64,000 nt of DNA. Origin: Variovorax sp. MHTC-1 (GTDB taxonomy: Bacteria; Pseudomonadota; Gammaproteobacteria; Burkholderiales; Burkholderiaceae_C). The stretch is from NCBI RefSeq assembly GCF_003984645.1, contig NZ_RWKI01000017.1, forward strand, positions 33,177-97,176. The letters run 5' to 3'. The notes below the pieces were generated by a model. The model was not told the origin of the DNA, made no database searches, and saw nothing but the letters and a program-made list of their open reading frames with translations. A program made the position numbers and the translations under genes. Below, in pieces: positions 1 through 8,483 of this stretch (position 1 is its first letter; every line of letters begins with the position of its first letter).

Positions 1-1359
1 GACCACCAGCGGATGCGCCGGTTGCGCCACCGCGGCGACGAAGTTCCGAAACACGCGCTGGAAACGGTTCTGCGCCTCGGTAGGCCCCAGCGGCACGGGC
101 GGCGGCTGCTCGCCGAGGATGAAGCCGATCTCCGGGATCACCTGCGCCAGCACGCCGCCGTTGGGCCCCAGCGCCTGCGCCAGTGCCACGCGCCAGTGCG
201 CCAGGCACGCCTCGCTCTCGGTGAGCATCTGCCGCACCAGCTCGCGAAAGGCCTGGATCAGGGCGCCGAAGGGCACGCCCCGCACGACCTGGTCGAACTT
301 GCCCGAGACGAAATAGCCGCCCCCGCGGCGCACCAGGGGCCGACACAGTGCGAAGACCAGGGCGGTCTTGCCGATGCCGGCATAGCCGTCCACCAGCAGC
401 ATCGCGGGCCGCGCCTGCGCCTCGCGCGCGCGCTCGCAGGCCGCGCGCAGCAGCGCCTGCTCCGCTTCGCGGCCGTACAGCTGCGCACGGATCGCGAGGC
501 CCTGCGCTGGGTCGCGCAGGCCGGGCACGAAGGGCGCGATGCGCCGGTGCGCCGCCCATTCGCGCGCGCAGAAGGCCAGGTCCTCCGCCAGGCCGGCCGC
601 GCTCTGGTAGCGCTCGCCGGGCGATTTGGCCAACAGTTTCATCACGATGTCCGACACCGGCTGCGGCAGGCCTGGTGCGCGCGCAGCGGGCGTCACGGGC
701 GTGGCCGCGATGTGCGCGTGGATCAGCTCCAGGGCATCGTCGGAGGCGAAGGGCAGCTCGCCGGTCAGAAGTTGGTAGAGCAGCACGCCGAGCGCATACA
801 GGTCGCTGCGGTGGTCGGGGCTGCTGCCGGTGCGGCCGGTCTGCTCGGGCGAGGCATGGCGCAGCGGGGCCACGGTGCCCATGGCGGCGGCCGGCAGCAG
901 CCCTCGCCTGGCCTCGCTCCCCGCCTCCGCGAAATCGACCAGCCAGGCGCGGGCCGATGCGCCATCGGCGAGCACGATCTCGGGACGCAGCCCGCGGTGG
1001 ACCAGGCCGCGCCGGTGCAGCTCGGCCAGCGCGGTGGCGAGCTGCACGCCGAAGTCGAGCGCCAGCGGCAGCGCCAGGCCGCCGGCCAAGAGCAGCGAGG
1101 ACAGCGGCTCGCCGCCCGGGTCCTCCATCACCAGCGCCGGCCCGGCTGGCAGCTCGAACAGGCGCGGCTGCAGCGCCGCGGTGCAGGACAGGCCGGCCAT
1201 GAGCTCGCACTCGCGCCGCAGCGCCGCGCGCTCGGCGGCGCCCGGTGGCAGCTGCTGCGCGCACTTGAGCAGCACGCGCCGACCCGCGAGCAGGCCGCGG
1301 CCGAGCCGGAAGGCACCGGTGTCGGCGATCCAGGCATGCACTTCGGGCGTCGGGCTCAT
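1..1359 (-). CDS. Partial PknK-type Ser/Thr kinase-like / AAA ATPase signalling protein
   Basis: The gene runs off the left edge; 453 codons are visible. The ATG (1357-1359 on the complement) is preceded by an AGGAAG ribosome site. Residues about 1-255 look like a eukaryotic-type protein kinase fold with a degenerate active site: the catalytic loop reads HRGLRPEI, with Gly in place of the HRD aspartate, and the DFG region reads VDFAEAG, so catalysis is doubtful. From about residue 290 an AAA_16/PknK-type ATPase begins, with Walker A GYAGIGKT near residues 321-328. In Proteobacteria this N-terminal arrangement is usually followed by a GAF domain and a histidine kinase or other output domain, which would lie outside the window. 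The signal sensed is unknown. It is divergent from the cupin gene, sharing a 196-bp intergenic region. Confidence 0.85.
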   Translation of the reverse strand, partial: MSPTPEVHAWIADTGAFRLGRGLLAGRRVLLKCAQQLPPGAAERAALRRECELMAGLSCTAALQPRLFELPAGPALVMEDPGGEPLSSLLLAGGLALPLALDFGVQLATALAELHRRGLVHRGLRPEIVLADGASARAWLVDFAEAGSEARRGLLPAAAMGTVAPLRHASPEQTGRTGSSPDHRSDLYALGVLLYQLLTGELPFASDDALELIHAHIAATPVTPAARAPGLPQPVSDIVMKLLAKSPGERYQSAAGLAEDLAFCAREWAAHRRIAPFVPGLRDPAQGLAIRAQLYGREAEQALLRAACERAREAQARPAMLLVDGYAGIGKTALVFALCRPLVRRGGGYFVSGKFDQVVRGVPFGALIQAFRELVRQMLTESEACLAHWRVALAQALGPNGGVLAQVIPEIGFILGEQPPPVPLGPTEAQNRFQRVFRNFVAAVAQPAHPLVV

Positions 1360-1555
1360 CGCATTCTTCCTCTTCCCATGGCGCGGCGCAGGCGCGCTGT
1401 GCGCACTGTGCGCCCGATCCGGCCTCCCTGGCAATGCGTGACCAAAGCGTGAACTTTGGCGGACCGCGGCGTGAAGCGCGGCGGCCACAGTGCATCGCGG
1501 AGCCACCGAACGGTGGCCCGTCCCTCGTCAATCACGCTTCCAGGAGAAAGTCACC

Positions 1556-2065
1556 ATGCACATCGCCAATCCCCCGCGCCGCTCGATCCGGCGCCATGCC
1601 CTGCTCGCGGCGCTGGCCGCAAGCGCGCTCGCCGCCCTGGCGCCGTCTGTCCATGCCGGCGAATGCCCGGCCGACAAGGTCGTCGCCGACGGACAGGGCC
1701 AGAAGCCCGGACCGACCACGCCCAAGGACGTGACGGACGTGGTGCGCTACAGCACCGACCTGTCGAAGGAGCCGCTGGCGCTCCAGGGCCGTCTGTTCCG
1801 CCTGCGCCAGCTCGAGATGAAGCCCGGCGGCATCGTGCCCTGGCACAGCCACAACGAGCGCCCGGCGATGATCTACATCGTCTCCGGCGAGGTGGTCGAG
1901 TACGCCAGCAGCTGCGCCGTGCCCATCGTGCACCGCGCCGGCGACGTGGCGCCGGAGAGGAACGGCACCTCGCATTGGTGGAAGAACACCGGCAGCACCA
2001 CCGCCGTGCTGATCTCGGTGGACCTGTTCCCCACCGGCAAGCAGATGGACCCGCACGAGATGTGA
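1556..2065 (+). CDS. Secreted cupin-domain protein
   Basis: 169 residues. The ATG at 1556 is chosen because an AGGAG site sits just upstream (CAGGAGAAAG); an upstream in-frame ATG at 1490 lacks one. Residues 1-34 form a signal peptide (RRS..RR, hydrophobic Ala/Leu core, cleavage after VHA). The rest is one cupin barrel: motif 1 reads PGGIVPWHSHNERP, followed by IVSGEV, and motif 2 contains GTSHWWKN. The two His of HSH, the Glu and the later His are plausible metal ligands. Periplasmic; no reaction can be assigned. The gene is followed 15 bp later by a DUF302 gene, so the two are probably co-transcribed. Confidence 0.85.
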   Translation: MHIANPPRRSIRRHALLAALAASALAALAPSVHAGECPADKVVADGQGQKPGPTTPKDVTDVVRYSTDLSKEPLALQGRLFRLRQLEMKPGGIVPWHSHNERPAMIYIVSGEVVEYASSCAVPIVHRAGDVAPERNGTSHWWKNTGSTTAVLISVDLFPTGKQMDPHEM

Positions 2066-2080
2066 GATGAGGAGCATGCC

Positions 2081-2566
2081 ATGTTCATTCGCATCTCCCG
2101 GCTGCTGTCGGCGGCCTGCCTCGGGCTGGCACTGGTTGCGACGCAGTCGCCGGCGCAAGGTCGGGCGCCGCCTGCCGACGGCCTGATCAAGGTCCGCAGT
2201 GCCTATTCGGTGGAAGAGACCATCGCGCGCATCAGGAAGGACATCGCCGACAAGGGCATCGTGTTCTTCATGGCGGTGGACCAGTCCCAGCTCGCGGCCG
2301 ACGCCGGCATCCGCGTGCGGCCCTCGACGCTGCTGGTGTTCGGCAATCCGCCGCTGGGCGCGCAGTTCCTGACCTCGAACCCGTATTCGGGACTGGACTG
2401 GCCGGTGCGCCTGCTGGTGCTGCAGGACGAGAGCGGCGCGGTCTGGGCGGCTTACACCGACTTCGACTGGATCGCACGCCGGCACGGCATCATCGACCGG
2501 CAGGCGCAGTTCGCGATGGCCTCCGCGGTGGTGGCCTCGATCACCTCGGTGGTGCGCGCGGACTGA
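2081..2566 (+). CDS. Secreted DUF302-family protein
   Basis: 161 residues. An N-terminal signal peptide (about residues 1-27: ISRLLSAACLGLALVATQ core) is followed by a DUF302 domain, recognisable from YSVEETIARIRKDIADKGI at the start and the LLVFGNPPLG and LPVRLLVLQDE-like strands in the middle. The DUF302 fold is known from small periplasmic or cytoplasmic proteins of unknown biochemical function. It lies between the cupin gene and the flavoprotein reductase, with short gaps on both sides, so it is probably part of one transcript. Confidence 0.85.
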   Translation: MFIRISRLLSAACLGLALVATQSPAQGRAPPADGLIKVRSAYSVEETIARIRKDIADKGIVFFMAVDQSQLAADAGIRVRPSTLLVFGNPPLGAQFLTSNPYSGLDWPVRLLVLQDESGAVWAAYTDFDWIARRHGIIDRQAQFAMASAVVASITSVVRAD

Positions 2567-2588
2567 GCTGCGCAGGAAAGGACCGGCC

Positions 2589-3974
2589 ATGGCCACGCAC
2601 TACGACGCATTGATCATCGGCAGCGGCCAGGCCGGGCCCTTTCTCGCGGCTCGCCTGGTGGAGGCCGGCATGCAGGTTGCACTGATCGAGCGCGAGCACC
2701 TGGGCGGCACCTGCGTCAATGATGGCTGCATGCCGACCAAGACGCTGGTCGCGAGCGCGCGCGTCGCCCACCTGGCGCGCCGCGCGCGCGACTTCGGCGT
2801 CGTGCTCCACGGCGCCGTAGGCGTCGACATGAAGGCCATCAAGACACGTAAGGATGCCGTGGTCGACAACGCGGTGAAGGGCCTCACGCAGTGGCTCGAA
2901 GGTATGCAGGGCCTGCGCCTGGTGCGCGGCCACGCGCGCTTCGTCGCGCCGCACGCGGTAGAGGTCGATGGCGAGACGCTGGAGGCGCCGAAGATCTTCA
3001 TCAACACCGGCGGCCGTCCCGTGCTGCCGGACTGGCCCGGGCTCGACCAGGTGCCGGTGCTGACCAACACCTCGATGATGGCGCTGGACGTGCTGCCACG
3101 GCACCTGGTCGTCATCGGCGGCAGCTACATCGGGCTCGAGTTTGCGCAGATCTACCGCCGCTTCGGCGCCGAGGTCACGGTGCTCGAGTACGCTGATCGC
3201 CTGATCGCGCGAGAGGACCCGGAGGTGTCGCAGGAGGTGCAGGCCATCCTCGAGAGAGAGGGCGTGCGCTTCCTGCTCGGCGTGCGCGATGCGCGCGTGT
3301 CGAGTTCGGCCGACGGCCAGGGCATCCGCATCGCGCTGGCGGCCGCCGGAACGGCGCACGAGATCGAAGGCAGCCACCTGCTGGCCGCGGTCGGCCGGCG
3401 GCCGAACACCGACGACCTTGGCCTGGAGCGCGCCGGCATCGCCACCGATGCGCGCGGCTTCATCACCGTCGACGCGCAGCTGCGCACCAGCGTGCCCGGC
3501 GTGTGGGCGCTGGGCGATGCGAACGGCCAGGGTTCCTTCACACACACCGCGTACAACGACCACGAGATCGTCGCCGCCAACCTGCTGGACGGCGAGGCGC
3601 GCCGCAGCACTGAGCGCATCCCCGCCTATGCGCTCTTCACCGACCCGCCGCTCGGCCGCATCGGCATGACCGAGGCGCAGGCGCGGGCCAGCGGCCGTCC
3701 CGCCCTGGTGGGCGTGATGCCCATGAGTCGCGTGGGTCGCGCCAAGGAGCGCGGCGAGACGCAGGGCTTCATGAAGGTGCTGGTCGATGCGAAGACGGAG
3801 CGCATCCTCGGCGCGGCTCTGCTGTGCATCGAAGGCGACGAGATCGTGCATTCACTGCTGGATGCGATGGCGGCCGATGCGTCGTACCGCGTGATCCGAC
3901 GCTGCGTGCACATTCATCCCACGGTGAGCGAACTCATTCCGGCGTTGCTGGATGGACTCGTGCCGCTACGGTGA
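2589..3974 (+). CDS. Class I pyridine nucleotide-disulfide oxidoreductase (mercuric reductase/LpdA-like)
   Basis: 461 residues. The N-terminal FAD Rossmann motif reads ALIIGSGQAG (residues 7-16). The redox-active disulfide is GGTCVNDGCMPTK, with Cys42 and Cys47. The NAD(P)H Rossmann motif is VVIGGSYIGLEFAQ near residue 178, the second FAD contact is VWALGDAN, and the C-terminal dimerisation domain carries the catalytic HIHPTVSEL. This domain order is that of dihydrolipoamide dehydrogenase, mercuric reductase and soluble transhydrogenase. There is no N-terminal heavy-metal domain and no C-terminal Cys pair, so it is not a classical MerA. The substrate is unknown; it probably reduces a small disulfide or quinone. 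It starts 22 bp after the DUF302 gene with AGGAAAGGA upstream. Confidence 0.9.
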   Translation: MATHYDALIIGSGQAGPFLAARLVEAGMQVALIEREHLGGTCVNDGCMPTKTLVASARVAHLARRARDFGVVLHGAVGVDMKAIKTRKDAVVDNAVKGLTQWLEGMQGLRLVRGHARFVAPHAVEVDGETLEAPKIFINTGGRPVLPDWPGLDQVPVLTNTSMMALDVLPRHLVVIGGSYIGLEFAQIYRRFGAEVTVLEYADRLIAREDPEVSQEVQAILEREGVRFLLGVRDARVSSSADGQGIRIALAAAGTAHEIEGSHLLAAVGRRPNTDDLGLERAGIATDARGFITVDAQLRTSVPGVWALGDANGQGSFTHTAYNDHEIVAANLLDGEARRSTERIPAYALFTDPPLGRIGMTEAQARASGRPALVGVMPMSRVGRAKERGETQGFMKVLVDAKTERILGAALLCIEGDEIVHSLLDAMAADASYRVIRRCVHIHPTVSELIPALLDGLVPLR

Positions 3975-4077
3975 GGGGCTCAGGACGCTCGAGCGTTGCA
4001 TACCACTGTCGCTACCGAAGAGCGAATGCGGCCACGCGATCAGTCAGAAGCAAGGCACCAATCAGCAATGAGATCTC

Positions 4078-5448
4078 TCATGGAGCTGAACGGTCGTTGC
4101 CGAGCATTTGCTGAGGCGCCTTCACGACCGGCGCAGGCGAGCCGATTGTGCCCCCCACCATGTGCGCGGCCAGCGATTCGTAGAGAGGCCGGCTGATCAT
4201 CCGCGAGACCAGGCTGGCCAGCATGGCCGAGGCCATCAGGCTCAGCACCATCGAATGGCCGTCGACCATCTCCATCACGATGATGAAGGCAGTAAGCGGC
4301 GCCTGCGTCACGGCGGCAAGAAAGCCGGCCATGCCCATGGCGATCAACGCGGGGCCGAGCCCGGAACCGGCGAATTGGGCGATGCCATTGCCGATGCCGG
4401 CACCGATCGACAGCGCGGGCGCGAAGATACCGCCCGGCACGCCGCACCAGGCGGTGAGCCACGTGGCGATGAACTTGAGCAGCGTATACAGCGGTGAGAG
4501 CTCGTCGTGCCCGGCCAGCATCCGCTCCACGGCCTCGGACCCCGCGCCGAAGGTTACACCGCCCGTCACCAGGCCAATCACCGCCACCGCGAGGCCACCC
4601 ACCGCAGCGAAGCGCACCGGCCAGCGCGCGCGCACGCGGTTCAGCCGTCCGGGCGCGCCGGTGAGCGAGGCGATGAGGAGCCGCGCGAACAAGCCGCCTG
4701 CCACGCCCGTCGCCAGCGCGACCAGCAGGCCCGGCCCCAGTGCGTCCCAGCTGATGTGGGGCACCTTGATCACGCCGAAGTAGCTGAGGTTGCCAAAAGC
4801 CGACACCGCGACCAGCCCGGCCAGTACGATCGCTGTGATGATGAGGCCGCTCGCGCGCGCCTCGAGCCGGCCGGACAACTCCTCGATCGCGAACACGACG
4901 CCCGCGAGCGGTGCATTGAAGGCCGCCGCAATGCCGGCCGCGCCGCCCGCCACCAGGAGGGCGCGCGCGTCGATCGGCGTGTCGGGCGAGAGCCAGCGCC
5001 GCGCGTGCTGCATCACGCCGGCCGCGACCTGCACGGAAGGGCCTTCGCGGCCGATCGACAGCCCCGCGGCGAGCCCCGCCACCGCGAGCCCGATCTTGGC
5101 GACCGTGAGTCGCAGCGACACCAGAAGATTGCGCCGTTCAGGCGGCAGGGCCGGATGCAGCGCGGCCTTGACCTGTGGGATTCCCGAGCCGGCAGCGCCC
5201 GGAAACCATCGTCGCGTGACCCAGACAATCGCAGCGGTGATTGACGGGGTCCAAAGCAGGATCGCCCAGGGATAGGATCGGTGCAGGCTGTGGAACAGCT
5301 CGAAGACCCAGTCGCTTGCGATTGTGAACGCCACCACAAACAGGCCCGCAGCCACCGCATAGGCGAGAACAATGGCGCGGTCGAGCCAGATGCGGCCGCT
5401 CGAGAGTTCGGCGCGCAGGTTCTGCAGGAAATCGGGTTCACGGTTCAT
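4078..5448 (-). CDS. ClC-family chloride channel or H+/Cl- antiporter
   Basis: 456 residues with about ten hydrophobic helices. All ClC signature motifs are visible: GSGIPQ (residues 87-92), GREGPSVQ (133-140, with gating Glu135) and GGIFAPAL in the central third. The internal Glu pair in VFAIEEL corresponds to the proton-glutamate position of E. coli ClcA, and SRPLYESL carries the ion-coordinating Tyr. Presence of both the gating and internal Glu favours a coupled antiporter. There are no C-terminal CBS domains. Inner membrane. It is convergent with the flavoprotein reductase, separated by about 100 bp. Confidence 0.92.
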   Translation of the reverse strand: MNREPDFLQNLRAELSSGRIWLDRAIVLAYAVAAGLFVVAFTIASDWVFELFHSLHRSYPWAILLWTPSITAAIVWVTRRWFPGAAGSGIPQVKAALHPALPPERRNLLVSLRLTVAKIGLAVAGLAAGLSIGREGPSVQVAAGVMQHARRWLSPDTPIDARALLVAGGAAGIAAAFNAPLAGVVFAIEELSGRLEARASGLIITAIVLAGLVAVSAFGNLSYFGVIKVPHISWDALGPGLLVALATGVAGGLFARLLIASLTGAPGRLNRVRARWPVRFAAVGGLAVAVIGLVTGGVTFGAGSEAVERMLAGHDELSPLYTLLKFIATWLTAWCGVPGGIFAPALSIGAGIGNGIAQFAGSGLGPALIAMGMAGFLAAVTQAPLTAFIIVMEMVDGHSMVLSLMASAMLASLVSRMISRPLYESLAAHMVGGTIGSPAPVVKAPQQMLGNDRSAP

Positions 5449-5895
5449 TGACGTTTTTCAATCTTGCAGCGGCATTGCGAGGAGGAGGCTTGTCCAAACC
5501 TGTGAACAAGAGCAATTTGCATGCTCACCCATGGCGCGACCTCGTTCACAAACCGCCGATGCATGGAACTGAAAGGCTCCGTAGCCGGTTCGCTCCTCAT
5601 CTTCTGACGACGCGAAGAACGATGTTGTTGATGCCCGCATCGGCTTGACCTTGGCTCCTGCTGCGTCTCTGGACGAGGTCTGAAGCGACGACAACTACCA
5701 AGCGAATGCTCGGATTCACGCAAGGTCGGTTTGCTAGGCTACATTGAACGCCCTGCGCAACACAGTTTGAATTGTCCGGCGGGCTTTGCACCCGTCTTTG
5801 ACTTTTCGTCCCAAGCGAGTTGGACCGACACCGGTGTCCCTCCAGCTTCATTGCTCTTTTTTTCGACGCAGGATATGCGTGAAGGAAGGCACGGT
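5449..5895. other. Intergenic region with no supported gene
   Basis: About 450 bp between the divergent ClC gene and the small acidic protein. Short overlapping reading frames exist on both strands, but none has a ribosome site or recognisable protein character. Local GC appears lower than in neighbouring genes, as expected of a double promoter region; no specific promoter was identified. Confidence 0.6.
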
Positions 5896-6183
5896 ATGAC
5901 CCAGACAAGCACTGCAGGGTCGGAAGACGCGACGCCATTGGAAGAGGCGCTCGCGAAGAACGTGGATGCCACCGAAGAGGTCAGGCGGACGGCAGACGAG
6001 TTGGCGATCGTCCGTGCAGTTCTGGACAAGGTGCCTGACGGAGCTCCACCCGAGGATATCGAGTTGGCCGCCGAACGCGCGGAAGAACTCGAAGGGGGTC
6101 TTTCCTCGGCGGCTGAAAAGCTTGACGAAGTGAACGACACGCTGGCAGAGGAGCTGAAGGCTCGTGGAACGACGAACGGCTGA
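5896..6183 (+). CDS. Small acidic coiled-coil protein, unknown function
   Basis: 95 residues. The ATG at 5896 is preferred because GAAGGAAGG lies 6 bp upstream; an ATG at 5875 would add seven residues. The protein is rich in Glu, Asp and Ala, with no Trp or Cys, and heptad-like helices (ATEEVRRTADELAIVRAVLD and a second helix ELEGGLSSAAEKLDEVNDT). It is probably an elongated helical dimer. No family was recognised. It lies upstream of a stand-alone response regulator with an 80-bp gap, so a functional link is possible but unproven. Confidence 0.65.
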   Translation: MTQTSTAGSEDATPLEEALAKNVDATEEVRRTADELAIVRAVLDKVPDGAPPEDIELAAERAEELEGGLSSAAEKLDEVNDTLAEELKARGTTNG

Positions 6184-6262
6184 GTGCCGCAACACGTCAG
6201 CGTGACCGCCTACACGGTAGCAGTAGGAGGCCCAGGATCATCGGGGCCGCAATGAGGCGGCC

Positions 6263-6634
6263 ATGTCTACCAAAACATTCTTGGTTGAGGACAGCGCGAC
6301 AATACGGGCGAATTTGGTCCCCGCGATGCGAGAGCTTGCCGATGTCGAGGTCATCGCATGCGTGGAAACAGAGAGCGAAGCGGTCGCTTGGCTTGCGACG
6401 TACACCGGTGATTTGCACCTTGCAGTAGTAGACCTCCTGCTAAGAGAAGGTTCGGGCCTCGGCGTCACCAGGCACTTTAGGCGGGCACGCTCCCAACTCG
6501 CAATTGTGGTCCTCACGAACTACGCGACAACGAGTACACGTGGGCGGGCTATGGCAGCTGGCGCTTCTGCGGTGTTCGACAAGTCGACGGAACTGGAGGA
6601 GTTCTTCGCCTACTGCGCGGCGCTGTCGCGTTAG
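6263..6634 (+). CDS. Single-domain response regulator (REC only)
   Basis: 123 residues, the length of one receiver domain. Strand 1 ends in FLVEDSATI (acidic pair Glu-Asp), the phospho-acceptor is the Asp of AVVDLLLREGSGL, the switch Thr is in VVLTNYAT and the conserved Lys is in AVFDKSTELEE. There is no output domain, so it probably acts by protein-protein contact, as CheY-like proteins do. No kinase lies next to it. AGGCGGCC-type context precedes the ATG; the start is reasonable, not certain. Confidence 0.85.
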   Translation: MSTKTFLVEDSATIRANLVPAMRELADVEVIACVETESEAVAWLATYTGDLHLAVVDLLLREGSGLGVTRHFRRARSQLAIVVLTNYATTSTRGRAMAAGASAVFDKSTELEEFFAYCAALSR

Positions 6635-6826
6635 GTGAGCGGCGACGCACCTCGTGCTCGCTGGATCAGTGGGGCGCCGGGCGGGCTGGGAAGGGCTACA
6701 GATGCTGCGTTGACCCGCTTAACTTAACGGTAGGAGAATTCTTCGTGCACCGGGTGGTGCGCTCACCGGCGGAGTCGCGGGCTACCCGCGCCGATGTGTC
6801 ATCCCAGCCCGCCGGAGGACGATGTG

Positions 6827-7873
6827 ATGGACGAAGCCAAGCTTAACGAGTTCATGGGCAAGCTCGTCGTCGACATGGGTGGCGCGGCCATCATGGCCAA
6901 TGTGATCCTCGGTGAGGAACTGGGGTTGTACCGGGCGATGGCCGACGGAAACCCGGTGACGCCAGACCAACTGGCCGAGCGCACCGGTTGCAACGCCCGG
7001 CTCGTGCGTGAGTGGCTCAGCGGCCAAGCGGCGAGCGGCTACGTCGAGCACAACCAGGGACGCTTCAGGCTGCCCGAAGAGCAGGCCATGGCGCTGGCGC
7101 AAGAGGACTCGCCGGTGTACGTGGCCGGCGGAGCGGTCGTGCTTGCCAGCATGTACTTCGATAAGGACAAGGTGGTCACCGCAATGCGCGGCGACGGCGC
7201 GCTGTCGTGGGCCGATCACCATCCGTGCCTCTTCTCTGGAACCGAGCGTTTCTTCCGGCCCGGCTATCGAGCCCACCTGGTCAGCGAATGGCTGCCGGCG
7301 CTCGACGGCGTGGTGTCCCAGCTCGAGCAGGGCGCAAAGGTCGCCGACGTCGGCTGCGGTCATGGTGCGTCCACCCTGATCATGGCCAAGGCATTTCCGA
7401 AGTCGACCTTCCACGGATTCGACTTTCACGACCGCTCGATCGAACAGGCGCGCCAGCGCGCGGCGGACGCCGCCGTTGGCGAGCGGGTCCAGTTCACCCA
7501 AGCGACTGCACAAAGTTTCCCGGGTAGCGATTTTGATCTGGTGTGCTTCTTCGACTGCCTGCACGACATGGGCGATCCCGTGGGGGCAGCCCAGCGTGCG
7601 CACGAGGCGCTCAAGCCGGGAGGCTCAGTGCTGCTGGTCGAACCCTTTGCCAACGACGAACTGGACGAGAACCTCAATCCCGTGGGCCGGCTGTTCTACG
7701 CGGCGTCGACTTGCATCTGCACGCCCAACTCACTGTCGCAGGACGTGAAGCTGGGGCTTGGCGCGCAGGCCGGCGAACGCCGGCTGAGGCATGTCTTCGC
7801 TGAGGCGGGGTTCTCCCGCTTCCGCCGCGCGACCGAGACGCCGTTCAACTTGGTGCTGGAGGCGCGCAAGTAG
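6827..7873 (+). CDS. Winged-helix-containing SAM-dependent methyltransferase
   Basis: 348 residues from the ATG at 6827, which has GGAGGA 7 bp upstream; an ATG at 6794 would add eleven residues without a ribosome site. Residues about 10-80 form a helix-rich winged-helix dimerisation domain (NVILGEELGLY, LAERTGCNARLVREWLSGQ). The class I methyltransferase fold follows: SAM motif I VADVGCGHGAST, acidic loop GFDFHDRSIEQA, and LVCFFDCLHDMGDP before the post-motif III region LKPGGSVLLVEPF. Architecture matches the Rv2258c-like family, in which the substrate is mostly unknown. It appears monocistronic. Confidence 0.88.
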   Translation: MDEAKLNEFMGKLVVDMGGAAIMANVILGEELGLYRAMADGNPVTPDQLAERTGCNARLVREWLSGQAASGYVEHNQGRFRLPEEQAMALAQEDSPVYVAGGAVVLASMYFDKDKVVTAMRGDGALSWADHHPCLFSGTERFFRPGYRAHLVSEWLPALDGVVSQLEQGAKVADVGCGHGASTLIMAKAFPKSTFHGFDFHDRSIEQARQRAADAAVGERVQFTQATAQSFPGSDFDLVCFFDCLHDMGDPVGAAQRAHEALKPGGSVLLVEPFANDELDENLNPVGRLFYAASTCICTPNSLSQDVKLGLGAQAGERRLRHVFAEAGFSRFRRATETPFNLVLEARK

Positions 7874-8483
7874 CACCCGGCCAAGCTCGCTGACGTGGGC
7901 TTCCAGCCACGCGGCTCGCGAGAAAGGATTCTGCTTCCGCTTGTGACCGGATTCTGCCGGTGCCGATGGTGGACCCGTGACGCAGCCCTGGTGTTCGTCG
8001 CCGCACGCCCTGCCACGACCCAAGCCGCCAGCCACTGAAATCTCGCGGGCCCAGCCAGATATCCTTGACGACCAGGGCCGCCGCTGCAGGCACCGGGCGA
8101 ATCCGATGCGAAGCCGAGCACTCATGGTGAACGTTTGATTCTCTGATCGGGCCCGTTTGTCAATACCGGGCTGTCTCTGTGTTGTGCGCACTGTGCTGGA
8201 ATCGTCTCGGTGCGGGTCACGCTTCCCTACGCAGTCGGGGCCCTGGGCCTTCCGGCCAGGCGCTGCACGCATTGGTCAGACGGAGCGGAGAGCCACGCTT
8301 TTGGGCGCGCTTTGACGCGCAGCAGACGTTTGCGGCTTCATCCGGATCATCGTCTACCAATACCAGACGGAGCTGCTCTGCGGGCTGTTTCAGTGTCGAG
8401 GTTGGCCCTTGGCCCACGGCGCGTGATGCGCCGCCCGCCGTACAAGCATTGCCGCGTCGCTGCATGCGGCGTATGGTCCCCCG
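7874..8483. other. Intergenic region with no supported gene
   Basis: About 610 bp. Several short overlapping frames on both strands were read, but none has a ribosome site or recognisable protein pattern. It should contain the promoter for the CHAT gene; I found no convincing -35/-10 or sigma-54 element. Confidence 0.55.

Noticed and set aside
13..1452. Plus-strand open frame of 479 codons at the left edge
   Set aside because: The minus strand encodes an evident kinase/ATPase with Walker A and a proper start; the plus frame is its shadow.
3985..3996. Perfect palindrome ACGCTCGAGCGT between convergent genes
   Set aside because: No loop and no T tract, so not a credible terminator; no known regulatory meaning at a convergent junction.
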